From Rhodanobacter sp. C03 (lineage in GTDB: Bacteria > Pseudomonadota > Gammaproteobacteria > Xanthomonadales > Rhodanobacteraceae): 64,000 bases of DNA. This document shows, piece after piece, positions 29,826 through 37,283 of this stretch. The stretch lies in contig NZ_MUNT01000001.1 in assembly GCF_002001175.1 (NCBI RefSeq), positions 496,001 to 560,000 on the forward strand, read 5' to 3'. The notes beneath the pieces are model-generated. The model saw only the letters and a program-made list of their open reading frames with translations, was not told the origin of the DNA and searched no databases. Each line of letters starts with the position of its first letter. Positions within the stretch are counted from its first letter, which is position 1. Position numbers and translations under genes: made by a program.

Positions 29826-30410
29826 CTACTCGCGTTCGGGCCGCTCGCGCACCGGATGCTTGCTCAACTTGCGTTGCAGGGTGCGCCGATGCATGCCGAG
29901 CCGGCGTGCGGTTTCGGAGATGTTGCCGTCGCATTCGGTCAGCACGCGCTGGATGTGCTCCCACTCCAGCCGGCGCAGCGCGAGCGGGGCCTCGGGCGTG
30001 TCCGGCAGTTCATGCTCGTCGAGCTCGCTGCTGTCGCCGTCGAGCAGGGCGCGCACCACCGCGTCGGCGTCGACCGGCTTGGCCAGGTAATCGTGCGCGC
30101 CGCGCTTGATCGCCTCCACCGCGGTGGCGATCGAGGCGTAGCCGGTCAGCAGCAACACGCGCAGGTCGGGCACCAGGGCATGCAGCTCGGGAATCAGCCG
30201 CAGGCCGTTCTCCTCGCCCAGCTTGAGATCGAGTACGCAGTAGCGCGGGTGCTGTCGGCGCGTCAGTGCGCGCGCTTCGTCGAAGTTGGTCGCGGTGATG
30301 ACCTCGAAGCCGCGCGAGACCAGTGCGCGTGCCAGCACGCGGACGAAGGTGGCATCGTCGTCGACCAGCAACAGCGGGCGTGTCGTGGCGGCGTGGGGCA
30401 ACTCGGTCAT
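29826..30410 (-). CDS. regA: Redox response regulator RegA/PrrA/RoxR
   Basis: Global redox response regulator, 194 residues. Receiver domain: DDD at 17-19, phospho-acceptor Asp61 in VLDLKLGEENG, and the late Thr and Lys (LLTGYA, LAKP). C-terminal Fis-type helix-turn-helix: LEWEHIQRVLTECDGNISETARRLGMH followed by RRTLQRKL, the highly conserved RegA/PrrA DNA-binding helix set. I chose ATG 30410, preceded by GAGGAG; an upstream in-frame extension lacks similarity. It is encoded directly after its cognate kinase. Known RegA homologues control respiration and other redox genes. Confidence 0.93.
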   Translation of the reverse strand: MTELPHAATTRPLLLVDDDATFVRVLARALVSRGFEVITATNFDEARALTRRQHPRYCVLDLKLGEENGLRLIPELHALVPDLRVLLLTGYASIATAVEAIKRGAHDYLAKPVDADAVVRALLDGDSSELDEHELPDTPEAPLALRRLEWEHIQRVLTECDGNISETARRLGMHRRTLQRKLSKHPVRERPERE

Positions 30411-30494
30411 TGCAGCGGCTCCTCGAAGTGGCGCAGTGCCCATTCTTGCCGGATGCGACAATCCATGCACGTGGCGTCGTGTCGCAGTGCTCAA

Positions 30495-31775
30495 CTATTC
30501 GGCGATCACGGCCAGTGGCAGACGCAGGCACACCTCGGCGCCTTGCTCGGTATTGCCAGCGGTCAGCGTGCCGTTCAGGCGTTCGGCGGTGGCCTCGGCC
30601 AGCGCCAGGCCAATGCCAAGGCCGGTCTGCTTCTGCGAGTGGCCGAGCGAAAGCGGTTCACCGCCGGCACCAAAACCGGGTCCGTGATCGCGTATGCGCA
30701 ACTGCAGCCAGCCGGCATCGCGCGCGACTTGCAGCAGCACCACGTGCGAGTCGCGGCTGGCCGAGGCATCAGCGGCGTTGTTGAGCAGGTTGAGCAGCGC
30801 GTGGCGCAGGCCCGGCGGCGTGCGCAACACGGTTTGCGCGGTGGCCTCGTCAAGCACCAGAGTCAGCTCGGCTTCCGGCCGCAGCAGCTGGAAGCGTTCC
30901 AGGCAGCCGTGGATGAATTGCTTCACGCTGAGCCGTTCCGGTTCCTGCGACAGCTGCGCCTTGCCGAAAGCGACCATCTCGCGAAGGATCGTGCGGCAGC
31001 GATCGACCTGGCCTTCCAGCAGCGCCAGATCCTCGGTCAGCAAGGCATCGCCGGCATGCTCGCGGCGCAGTTCGGGCAGCAGGGTGCGCATCGTCGACAA
31101 CGGCGTATTGAGCTCATGCGCGGCACCGGCGGCCTGGGTGGCGATGGCGAGAATGCCCTCGTCGCGCAGCGCTCGCTCGCGGACCCGCTGCACTTCCAGC
31201 TGCTGCATGCGCAGCGCGTGCGCCAGCCGGTTGATGAAGAAGCCCAGCAGCAGCGCGCTGATCACGAAGTTCACGCCCATGCCGGCCACGTGCAGCGAGA
31301 AGCCGCCGTGCACTTCGCCATGCATCGGCATCGGTAGCGGCACATGCCAGTACAGCAGGATCAGGTACGCGACGCCGGCCAGTGCGGAAACCGCCAGGAT
31401 CGCGCGTACCGACAGTGCCGCGGCGCTTAGCGCGATTGGCACCAGCAGCAAGGTGATGAAGGGATTGCTGGCACCGCCGGTGAAGTACAGCAGATAGCCG
31501 AGCACCAGCGTGTCGGCGGCGATGTGCCCGATGGTTTCCCATTCGCGCAGCGGCCACGGCTGGCGCAACCGCCACGCGGCGAATACCGAGAACACCGCAA
31601 GCAGGCCGATGCCGAGCAGCAGCGGCAGCAGCGGAATATCGAGTTGCATCCACCAGGCGCAGACCAGCACGGCCACGCTTTGCCCGGCGATCGCGCAGAG
31701 CCGCAGCCACGCCAGCGTGCGCGTCAGCGCGAGCGGGCCGATGCGTTGGGCGGGCCGATGCGGCATGGTGATCAT
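30495..31775 (-). CDS. regB: Redox sensor histidine kinase RegB/PrrB/RoxS
   Basis: Membrane sensor kinase partnered with RegA. 426 residues: about six N-terminal transmembrane helices with the quinone-site motif GGASNPF (100-106), H-box GAAHELNTPL (phospho-His220), N-box NLLNNAADAS, and G-boxes RDHGPGFG and TGLGIGLALAEA. Cys260 lies exactly 40 residues after His220 in a DRCRTIL stretch, matching the redox-active Cys265/His225 spacing of Rhodobacter RegB. Starts at 31775 (ATG) or 31766 (ATG) are both possible. It is 84 bases upstream of regA. Confidence 0.93.
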   Translation of the reverse strand: MITMPHRPAQRIGPLALTRTLAWLRLCAIAGQSVAVLVCAWWMQLDIPLLPLLLGIGLLAVFSVFAAWRLRQPWPLREWETIGHIAADTLVLGYLLYFTGGASNPFITLLLVPIALSAAALSVRAILAVSALAGVAYLILLYWHVPLPMPMHGEVHGGFSLHVAGMGVNFVISALLLGFFINRLAHALRMQQLEVQRVRERALRDEGILAIATQAAGAAHELNTPLSTMRTLLPELRREHAGDALLTEDLALLEGQVDRCRTILREMVAFGKAQLSQEPERLSVKQFIHGCLERFQLLRPEAELTLVLDEATAQTVLRTPPGLRHALLNLLNNAADASASRDSHVVLLQVARDAGWLQLRIRDHGPGFGAGGEPLSLGHSQKQTGLGIGLALAEATAERLNGTLTAGNTEQGAEVCLRLPLAVIAE

Positions 31776-31797
31776 CCGGGCTTGCGGGCAACCCGTG

Positions 31798-31826
31798 GAG
31801 CCCGCCGCGCAGCGCGCGGCGGGCTC
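31798..31826 (-). terminator. GC-rich hairpin after the POT transporter gene
   Basis: Perfect 13-bp stem (GAGCCCGCCGCGC, 31798-31810, paired with 31814-31826) with a 3-base loop, 7 bases beyond the POT stop and upstream of regB. It has no U-tract, so it may slow or stabilise RNA rather than terminate fully. Confidence 0.55.
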
Positions 31827-31832
31827 GCCAGG

Positions 31833-33386
31833 TCAGGACGGCGTGTTGAATTCCTCACTGCGCACGGCCGGCAGCGGGTTATGGTTGGTCGCCGCATCGG
31901 AGTGGCTGGCCGACAACTTGTTCATCAGCGGCAGCATTGCGATCGCGATCACGGTGCAGCCGATGCCGGCGAAGCCGAGCTTGTTGAACAGCGCGGTGTA
32001 GATCGTCAGCGAGTCGAGCGGATTGTCGATGTGCTCGGGGATGCTGGCGAAGTTCGCCACCACGCTGCCGAGATACTGCGAGATGCCGGAGGCGACGAAG
32101 TAGGCGCCCATCATGAAGCCGCCCATGCGCGCCGGCACGTAGCGGGCGATCATCGCCAAGCCGAGGCCGCTGACCAGCAGTTCGCCCAGTGAATACAGGC
32201 CGTAGCCCCACACCATGATCCACGACGAGACTTGGCCGTTCACCGCGAAGCGGGCGCCGACGCCGTAGATGAAGAAGCCGATCGCCACGGCGGCGAAGCC
32301 CCAGGCGAACTTGGCGGCCACCGACGGATTCTTGCCGACCTTGCCCATCGTGTTGTAGATGAGTACCAGCACTGGGCTCAGCAGCACGATCCAGATCGCG
32401 TTGAGCGACTGGAACTGCTCGGGGATCCAGTCGAACAGATGGATACCGAACAGGTTGAACGACAGGTCGACGTTCTTCTGTGCAAACAGGTTCAGCGAAG
32501 TCGACATCTGCTGATAGAAGATGAAGAAGAAGATCGTCTGCGCCACCAGCACCAGCGCGGCGATCAGGCCGGCGCGTTCATGCTGTTCGCTGCTGCGGAT
32601 CAGGTGCACGAAGATGCCCAGGATGACCACGCCGGCAGCGTACACGCAGATGCGCGCCACTTCCTGGTTCTGCAGGATGAAGGCCGCGACGAACACCATG
32701 CCGATCGCGGCGAGGAAGACCAGGCCGAGGCGCTTGAAGTTGACACGCTCCTCGTCCGCTGGTGAACCGACATGGGCCAGGGTGCGATGCATCAGCGAAT
32801 AGTTGATCAGGCCGAGGATGAGGCCGATCGCGCAGACGCCGAACGCGGTATGCCAGCCCCAGTCGTCGCCGTAGCGGGCGCCGACGTAGTCGCGGATCCA
32901 CGGGGTCAGCAGCATCGAAATGGTCGAGCCGATGTTGACCGCCATGTAGTAGATGGTGAAGGCGCTGTCGATCTTGGTGTCGTCGCCCTCGTAGATCTTG
33001 CGCACGAGGTTGCCGGCGTTCGGCTTGAAGAAGCCGTTGCCAACGATGATCACGCCCAGCGCGATATACAGGAAGTAGGCGTTGTCGGTGGGAATCCACA
33101 GCATCGCGTAGCCCAGCGCCAGTACCACCGCGCCGATCAGCATCGTGCGACGGGTGCCGATCAGCTTGTCGCCGACCCAGCCGCCGATGGCCGGCGTGGC
33201 ATAGATCAGTGCCGCCGCGGCGCCCCAGACCAGGTTGGACTTGCTGTCGACAAAGCCCAGCTTCTTGATCATGTAGGTGACCATCAACACCTGCATGCCG
33301 TAGAAGCCGAAGCGCTCCCACATTTCGATCAGGAAGACGGTGCTGAAAGAGCGCGTCTGCGAGACGGGCGGGTTCTGGATTGCCAT
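31833..33386 (-). CDS. POT family proton-coupled peptide transporter
   Basis: Proton-dependent oligopeptide transporter (PTR/POT family) importing di- and tripeptides. 517 residues with about 14 hydrophobic segments. The family signature EMWERFGFYG (ExxERFxYYG) is near residues 22-31, followed by GGWVGDKLIGTRRTM and the PTR2 block NGFFKPNAGNLV. GGAAAAG precedes the ATG at 33386. It is transcribed toward regBA but separated from them by a strong hairpin. It is similar in layout to DtpA/DtpB, but the subfamily was not resolved. Confidence 0.92.
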   Translation of the reverse strand: MAIQNPPVSQTRSFSTVFLIEMWERFGFYGMQVLMVTYMIKKLGFVDSKSNLVWGAAAALIYATPAIGGWVGDKLIGTRRTMLIGAVVLALGYAMLWIPTDNAYFLYIALGVIIVGNGFFKPNAGNLVRKIYEGDDTKIDSAFTIYYMAVNIGSTISMLLTPWIRDYVGARYGDDWGWHTAFGVCAIGLILGLINYSLMHRTLAHVGSPADEERVNFKRLGLVFLAAIGMVFVAAFILQNQEVARICVYAAGVVILGIFVHLIRSSEQHERAGLIAALVLVAQTIFFFIFYQQMSTSLNLFAQKNVDLSFNLFGIHLFDWIPEQFQSLNAIWIVLLSPVLVLIYNTMGKVGKNPSVAAKFAWGFAAVAIGFFIYGVGARFAVNGQVSSWIMVWGYGLYSLGELLVSGLGLAMIARYVPARMGGFMMGAYFVASGISQYLGSVVANFASIPEHIDNPLDSLTIYTALFNKLGFAGIGCTVIAIAMLPLMNKLSASHSDAATNHNPLPAVRSEEFNTPS

Positions 33387-33732
33387 ATCTTTTCCGTGCG
33401 TGATTCAAAACGTGACGATGCCATGGCATCGTCGTAAGGCATGTGATTCTGAACGGATCACAACCGCAGAAGCGTAACCTATTCGCCATCCTGGTGTAGC
33501 TGCACTGCCGCATGACAAAAGCTTGCGGATGATGGCTGGCTGTGCTGGCCTCTCAACGCGACATCGGCTATGCGGGCCGCCTGTGGCATCATCAATGGCT
33601 TATACGCCTTCCGGGAACTCCGTTCGCCATGCCGATTCTTGAACTTTTGCGGGCCGCCTGTCCGCTGGTTGTGACCAGTTCTGCTGCTTCTGACCGGCTG
33701 TCGCCGGCGTCCTGCTGAACGGTCGCGTCGAT
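33387..33732. other. Intergenic region between POT transporter and dgkA
   Basis: 346 bases between divergent genes; presumably holds both promoters. A 29-codon frame (33629-33718, beginning MPILELLRAACPL) is open, but has no ribosome-binding site or recognisable product. I see no other gene or repeat here. Confidence 0.5.
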
Positions 33733-34104
33733 ATGGCAGCCGAAGGTTTTCGTGGTCCCAAGCAGCTCTGGAATGCGTTCCAGTGGTCGATGAAAGGTTT
33801 CCGCGCCGGCTGGCGTCACGAGGCATCGTTCCGGCTGGAGGCCTGTATGGTCACCGTGCTGGTGCCGCTTGGTCTGTGGCTGGGAGACGGCGGGCTGGAG
33901 AAATTCGCGCTGATCCTGGCGCCGCTGCTGGTGCTGTCGGCCGAACTGCTCAACTCGGCGATCGAGGCCGTGGTCGACAAGGTCAGCCCGGAGTTCCATG
34001 AACTGGCCGGGCGCGCCAAGGACATGGGTTCGGCGGCGGTGTTCGTGCTGCTGGTGCTGGTGGCGCTGAGCTGGGGACTGATCCTGCTGCCGCGCTGGCT
34101 CTGA
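33733..34104 (+). CDS. dgkA: Diacylglycerol kinase DgkA
   Basis: Small inner-membrane kinase that phosphorylates diacylglycerol released by lipid turnover (for example from membrane-derived oligosaccharide synthesis). 123 residues, typical length, three transmembrane helices. Conserved catalytic and Mg-binding stretch ELLNSAIEAVVDKVSPEFHELAGRAKDMGSAAVF is present, with Glu and Asn/Asp ligands intact. The N-terminal amphipathic KGFRAGWRHEASFRLE matches the family. Single gene, convergent with the Sel1-like gene. Confidence 0.95.
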   Translation: MAAEGFRGPKQLWNAFQWSMKGFRAGWRHEASFRLEACMVTVLVPLGLWLGDGGLEKFALILAPLLVLSAELLNSAIEAVVDKVSPEFHELAGRAKDMGSAAVFVLLVLVALSWGLILLPRWL

Positions 34105-34123
34105 GCGAGCGCGGCAACCAGTT

Positions 34124-34936
34124 TTACTGGATGTCCTTCTGCTGGTCTGTTTGCTTGACCGGCAGCTGGGACGCGTCGACCTTCTTCAGCGCGCCGACAT
34201 GGACGGTGCCGGTCCATTCGCCGTCACGCGCCGCAAAGTACTGCTTGGGATCCCAGCGCCAGGATGCGTAGAGGTTGCCGCAGCCGGTGATGGCCGCGCC
34301 ACCGATCGTCTTCGCGCCGCACGCCGGCATGGGGCCGGTGCCGTTGAACTGTTCGGGTGTGAGACTGGTCACCGAGTCGCTTCCGAAACCAAGATACGAA
34401 CCGGTCAACTCGCTACGGGTCCAGCGCAGCTCCATTGCCATGCGTTGCTTGGCGGTGGGGTCACCGTATTCCGGGTACAGTTTTTCCAGCATTGCCTTGG
34501 CCTGCTCGCGCTGTTGCGCGTCGAGCTGCGCCCACACCGAATCGCGGGTGGCGAGGAACTGCGGATACTGGCGTTCGGCGGCGATCGCGATCCAGGCAAA
34601 CGCGGTGACCGGATCCTTCTGCACGCCCTGGCCGTTGAGGTACATCAGGCCGATGCTGAGTTGCGACAGCTTGTCGGCGTAACGCGCGCCAATCAGGAAG
34701 TATTTCATCGCAGCCTGATAATTGCCGGCGGCGTAGCGCTGCATGCCGGTGAACTCGCCGTACTGGTCGGGATGGCCCCAGGTGGAACTGCGGCTCATCG
34801 CGTCCAGCACCTCCTGCGAGGTCTTGTCTTGCAGCGGGCCGTCTGCAGCAGCCGGCTGGGCGGTCACCGCGATGACCGTGCAGGCGAGCAGGGTGCCGAT
34901 GACCGCTCGGGTAATACGCTGATGTACATGCTTCAT
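34124..34936 (-). CDS. Exported Sel1-like repeat protein
   Basis: 270-residue exported protein of unknown function. A signal peptide ends in PAAADG; residues about 65-115 (YAAGNYQAAMKYFLIGARYADKLSQLSIGLMYLNGQGVQKDP...) resemble a Sel1/TPR repeat pair of the kind that mediates protein contacts. The C-terminal half has two close cysteines and no recognised domain. GAGGAGG precedes the ATG at 34936. It is divergent from lemA and shows no clear operon. Confidence 0.8.
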   Translation of the reverse strand: MKHVHQRITRAVIGTLLACTVIAVTAQPAAADGPLQDKTSQEVLDAMSRSSTWGHPDQYGEFTGMQRYAAGNYQAAMKYFLIGARYADKLSQLSIGLMYLNGQGVQKDPVTAFAWIAIAAERQYPQFLATRDSVWAQLDAQQREQAKAMLEKLYPEYGDPTAKQRMAMELRWTRSELTGSYLGFGSDSVTSLTPEQFNGTGPMPACGAKTIGGAAITGCGNLYASWRWDPKQYFAARDGEWTGTVHVGALKKVDASQLPVKQTDQQKDIQ

Positions 34937-35140
34937 GATTGCCTCCTCTTGGTTCCCTGAGAAGCGGATTCGGCCATGCAGGCCGTTCCGTCGGACACAT
35001 GCCAGTCAAAGCTTAGTATCCATGCGTGCCACAATAAAGTAGTCCCTGGCCGTCGAATCCCGCTCCGTGCGGCTGGGATTGATTGCGCTGCCGCGATATG
35101 GATGCTGCAATGGTCATACCCATCGGGCTGGAGTGATGCC

Positions 35141-35761
35141 ATGAATACCCTGCGTCTGTGCGTACTGTTGCTGCTTTCCGTCATGCTCACTGGTTGCGGC
35201 TACAACGCCATGCAGAAACAGGACGAGGCGGTCAAGGGAGCCTGGTCGGAAGTGATCAACCAGTACCAGCGGCGTGCCGACCTGGTGCCGAACCTGGTCA
35301 ATACGGTCAAGGGTTATGCCCAGCACGAGGAAAAGGTGTTCACCGAAGTCACCAACGCCCGCGCCAAGGTCGGCAGCATCCAGATGACGCCGGAGATGGC
35401 CAACGATCCGCAGGCGCTGGCGAAGTTCCAGGCCGCGCAGGGCGAGCTGGGCAGTGCGTTGTCGCGGCTGATGGTGGTCAGCGAGAACTATCCGACCCTC
35501 AAGGCCGATGGCCTGTTCCAGAACCTGCAGGCGCAACTGGAAGGTACCGAGAACCGGGTCACCGTGGCGCGTAACCGCTATGTGCAGGCGGTGCAGGATT
35601 ACAACACGATGATCCGTACCTTCCCGAACAACCTTACCGCGAAGATGTTCGGCTACACGGTGAAGCCGAACTTCAGCGTGGACAACGAGAAGGCGATCTC
35701 CACCGCGCCGACCGTGGACTTCGGCAACAGCACACCGGCACCTGCCGCCTCGGCGCACTGA
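35141..35761 (+). CDS. lemA: LemA family lipoprotein
   Basis: LemA-family protein, 206 residues, with a lipoprotein signal (MLTGC, Cys19) rather than the usual simple membrane anchor, followed by the helical LemA core: NQYQRRADLVPNLVNTVKGYAQHE, ENYPTLKADGLFQNLQAQLEGTENRV and YNTMIRTFPNN. GGAG precedes the ATG at 35141; the upstream in-frame extension is discarded. The stop overlaps the next gene's ATG. LemA genes commonly precede TPM-domain genes as here. Function is not established. Confidence 0.92.
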   Translation: MNTLRLCVLLLLSVMLTGCGYNAMQKQDEAVKGAWSEVINQYQRRADLVPNLVNTVKGYAQHEEKVFTEVTNARAKVGSIQMTPEMANDPQALAKFQAAQGELGSALSRLMVVSENYPTLKADGLFQNLQAQLEGTENRVTVARNRYVQAVQDYNTMIRTFPNNLTAKMFGYTVKPNFSVDNEKAISTAPTVDFGNSTPAPAASAH

Positions 35762-36663
35762 TGATGCCTCGGCGCTTTTCGCGCCTGCTGCTGTTGCTGG
35801 CGATGGCGTTGCTGTCGCCGGTGCTGCTGCATGCGGACACCGCCGTGCCGAAGCTGGTACGTCACGTCACCGACCTCACCGGTACGCTGACCGCGGCACA
35901 GGTCGACCAGCTGGATGCGCAACTGGTCGCGCTGGAGAAAGCCAAGGGTGCGCAGCTGGTGGTGTTGATGACCGGCAGCACAGCGGGGCAGGCGATCGAT
36001 GACTATTCACTGGCGGTGGCCGAGGCGAACAAGATCGGCCGCAAGGGCATCGACGATGGTGTGTTCCTGCTGATCGTCAAGAATGACCGCAACGTGCGCA
36101 TCGAAGTGGGTTACGGTCTGGAGGGTGCGATTCCCGACGCGGCCTGCGCACGCATCATCCGCGAATACATCGCGCCGAAATTCCGCAACAACGACTATTT
36201 TGGCGGCATCAGCGACGCGGTGGGTGCGCTGACCCAGCTGATCAATGGCGAGCCGTTGCCACCGCCGGTGCAGGGCGCACCCAGCGAGGAACATGCCGGC
36301 CCGGGACTGCAAGGCATTCTCATGATCGCGGTATTCGTGGCGATCTTCGTGCGTGGTGCATTGGGGGTAAAGAACGTATTTGTGCGCGTGCCGTTGGGCA
36401 TCATCATTACCGGTGGCGTGTTGTGGCTGCTGGCTTCGCTTGGGGCCGGATTGTTCGGTGCGCTGCTCGGTGGCCTGTTCATGCTGCCGCCGGTCAGTGC
36501 CGGTCGTTCCATTGGTGGTGGTGGCTGGGGTGGTTTCGGCGGATTTGGGGGCGGTGGTTTCGGTGGCGGCGGATTTGGCGGTGGCGGCTTTGGCGGTGGT
36601 GGTGGTGGTTTCAGCGGTGGTGGCGGCGGTTTCGGTGGTGGTGGCGCTTCGGGGAGTTGGTGA
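35761..36663 (+). CDS. TPM domain protein (YgcG type) with Gly-rich tail
   Basis: 300-residue exported TPM-domain protein. Signal peptide ending in LLHAD, TPM domain (about 30-165) including VRHVTDLTGTLTAAQ, GKKGIDDGVFLLIV-like GRKGIDDGVFLLIVKN and YGLEGAIPDA, two hydrophobic segments (about 180-245) and a C-terminal tail of about 50 residues of GGGGFGG-type repeats. The family is linked to membrane or photosystem quality control elsewhere, without a defined activity here. It overlaps lemA and the next gene by one base each. Confidence 0.9.
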   Translation: MMPRRFSRLLLLLAMALLSPVLLHADTAVPKLVRHVTDLTGTLTAAQVDQLDAQLVALEKAKGAQLVVLMTGSTAGQAIDDYSLAVAEANKIGRKGIDDGVFLLIVKNDRNVRIEVGYGLEGAIPDAACARIIREYIAPKFRNNDYFGGISDAVGALTQLINGEPLPPPVQGAPSEEHAGPGLQGILMIAVFVAIFVRGALGVKNVFVRVPLGIIITGGVLWLLASLGAGLFGALLGGLFMLPPVSAGRSIGGGGWGGFGGFGGGGFGGGGFGGGGFGGGGGGFSGGGGGFGGGGASGSW

Positions 36664-37166
36664 TGGCACGCATGCAGCGAATGCTGACCAATCTGTTCGG
36701 TAGCTGGCTCCAGTTGCATCGTCGATTCCCGGAGGCGCTGCTCGATGAAATGACCGCAGCGATTGCCGCGGGTGAGCGCAACCATCGCGGTGAAGTCCGT
36801 TTTGCGATCGAGTCGCGACTGGCCCCGCTGGCGGTACTGGAGGGCCTCGATGCGCCCACCCGCGCCCGGCAGGTGTTCGGCCAGTTGCGGGTATGGGATA
36901 CCGAGCACAACAGCGGCGTGTTGTTTTACGTGCTGATGGCCGAACACCGCATCGAGATCGTCGCCGACCGTGGCATTGCCGCGCACGTGACCACGGCCGA
37001 ATGGGATGCGGTCTGCACACGCATGCGTGAATGCTATGCGCGCGGCCAATGGCGCGGCGGCAGCCTCGAAGGCATCGCCGCGGCGCATGCCTTGCTGCTG
37101 CGGCATTTCCCCGGCAACGACAAGGCCAACCCGGACGAACTGCCGGATCGGCCGGTGCTGCTGTAG
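36663..37166 (+). CDS. Second TPM domain protein, soluble form
   Basis: 167-residue protein carrying a TPM-type domain (GEVRFAIESRLAP, VWDTEHNSGVLFYVLMAEHRIEIVADRGIAAHV) but with neither signal peptide nor transmembrane helix, so probably cytoplasmic. The ATG at 36663 overlaps the previous stop; a much longer frame open upstream is the out-of-frame shadow of the Gly-rich tail. Third and last gene of the lemA-TPM-TPM operon, a known combination. Activity unknown. Confidence 0.85.
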   Translation: MARMQRMLTNLFGSWLQLHRRFPEALLDEMTAAIAAGERNHRGEVRFAIESRLAPLAVLEGLDAPTRARQVFGQLRVWDTEHNSGVLFYVLMAEHRIEIVADRGIAAHVTTAEWDAVCTRMRECYARGQWRGGSLEGIAAAHALLLRHFPGNDKANPDELPDRPVLL

Positions 37167-37224
37167 GGGGCGGCAGCAACCGCCATCGCACCGACCTCTC
37201 TCTTCCCGCACGCTGCAACAACGC

Positions 37225-37255
37225 AAAAAAATGGGGCCGGCAAGAGCCGGCCCCA
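37225..37255 (-). terminator. Rho-independent terminator of the TonB receptor gene
   Basis: Perfect 10-bp stem (TGGGGCCGGC, 37232-37241, paired with 37246-37255) with a 4-base loop, followed on the minus strand by a run of seven T (from AAAAAAA at 37225-37231). It lies about 30 bases beyond the receptor stop. Confidence 0.92.
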
Positions 37256-37283
37256 AGGCTACGACGGTAGATCGATAGGCTGA

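Noticed and set aside
33629..33718. 29-codon frame (MPILELLRAACPL...) upstream of dgkA, as a leader peptide
   Set aside because: No ribosome-binding site, no run of regulatory codons and no attenuator-like hairpins; a chance frame.
36530..36660. Gly-rich repeat tract as a possible CRISPR or minisatellite
   Set aside because: It is an in-frame GGGGFGG coding repeat of the TPM protein with no spacers, and such tails are common in this family.
36423..36662. N-terminal extension of the second TPM protein, rich in Trp and Arg
   Set aside because: It is the shifted reading of the Gly-rich repeat of the upstream gene; the ATG at 36663 overlaps that gene's stop in the usual way.
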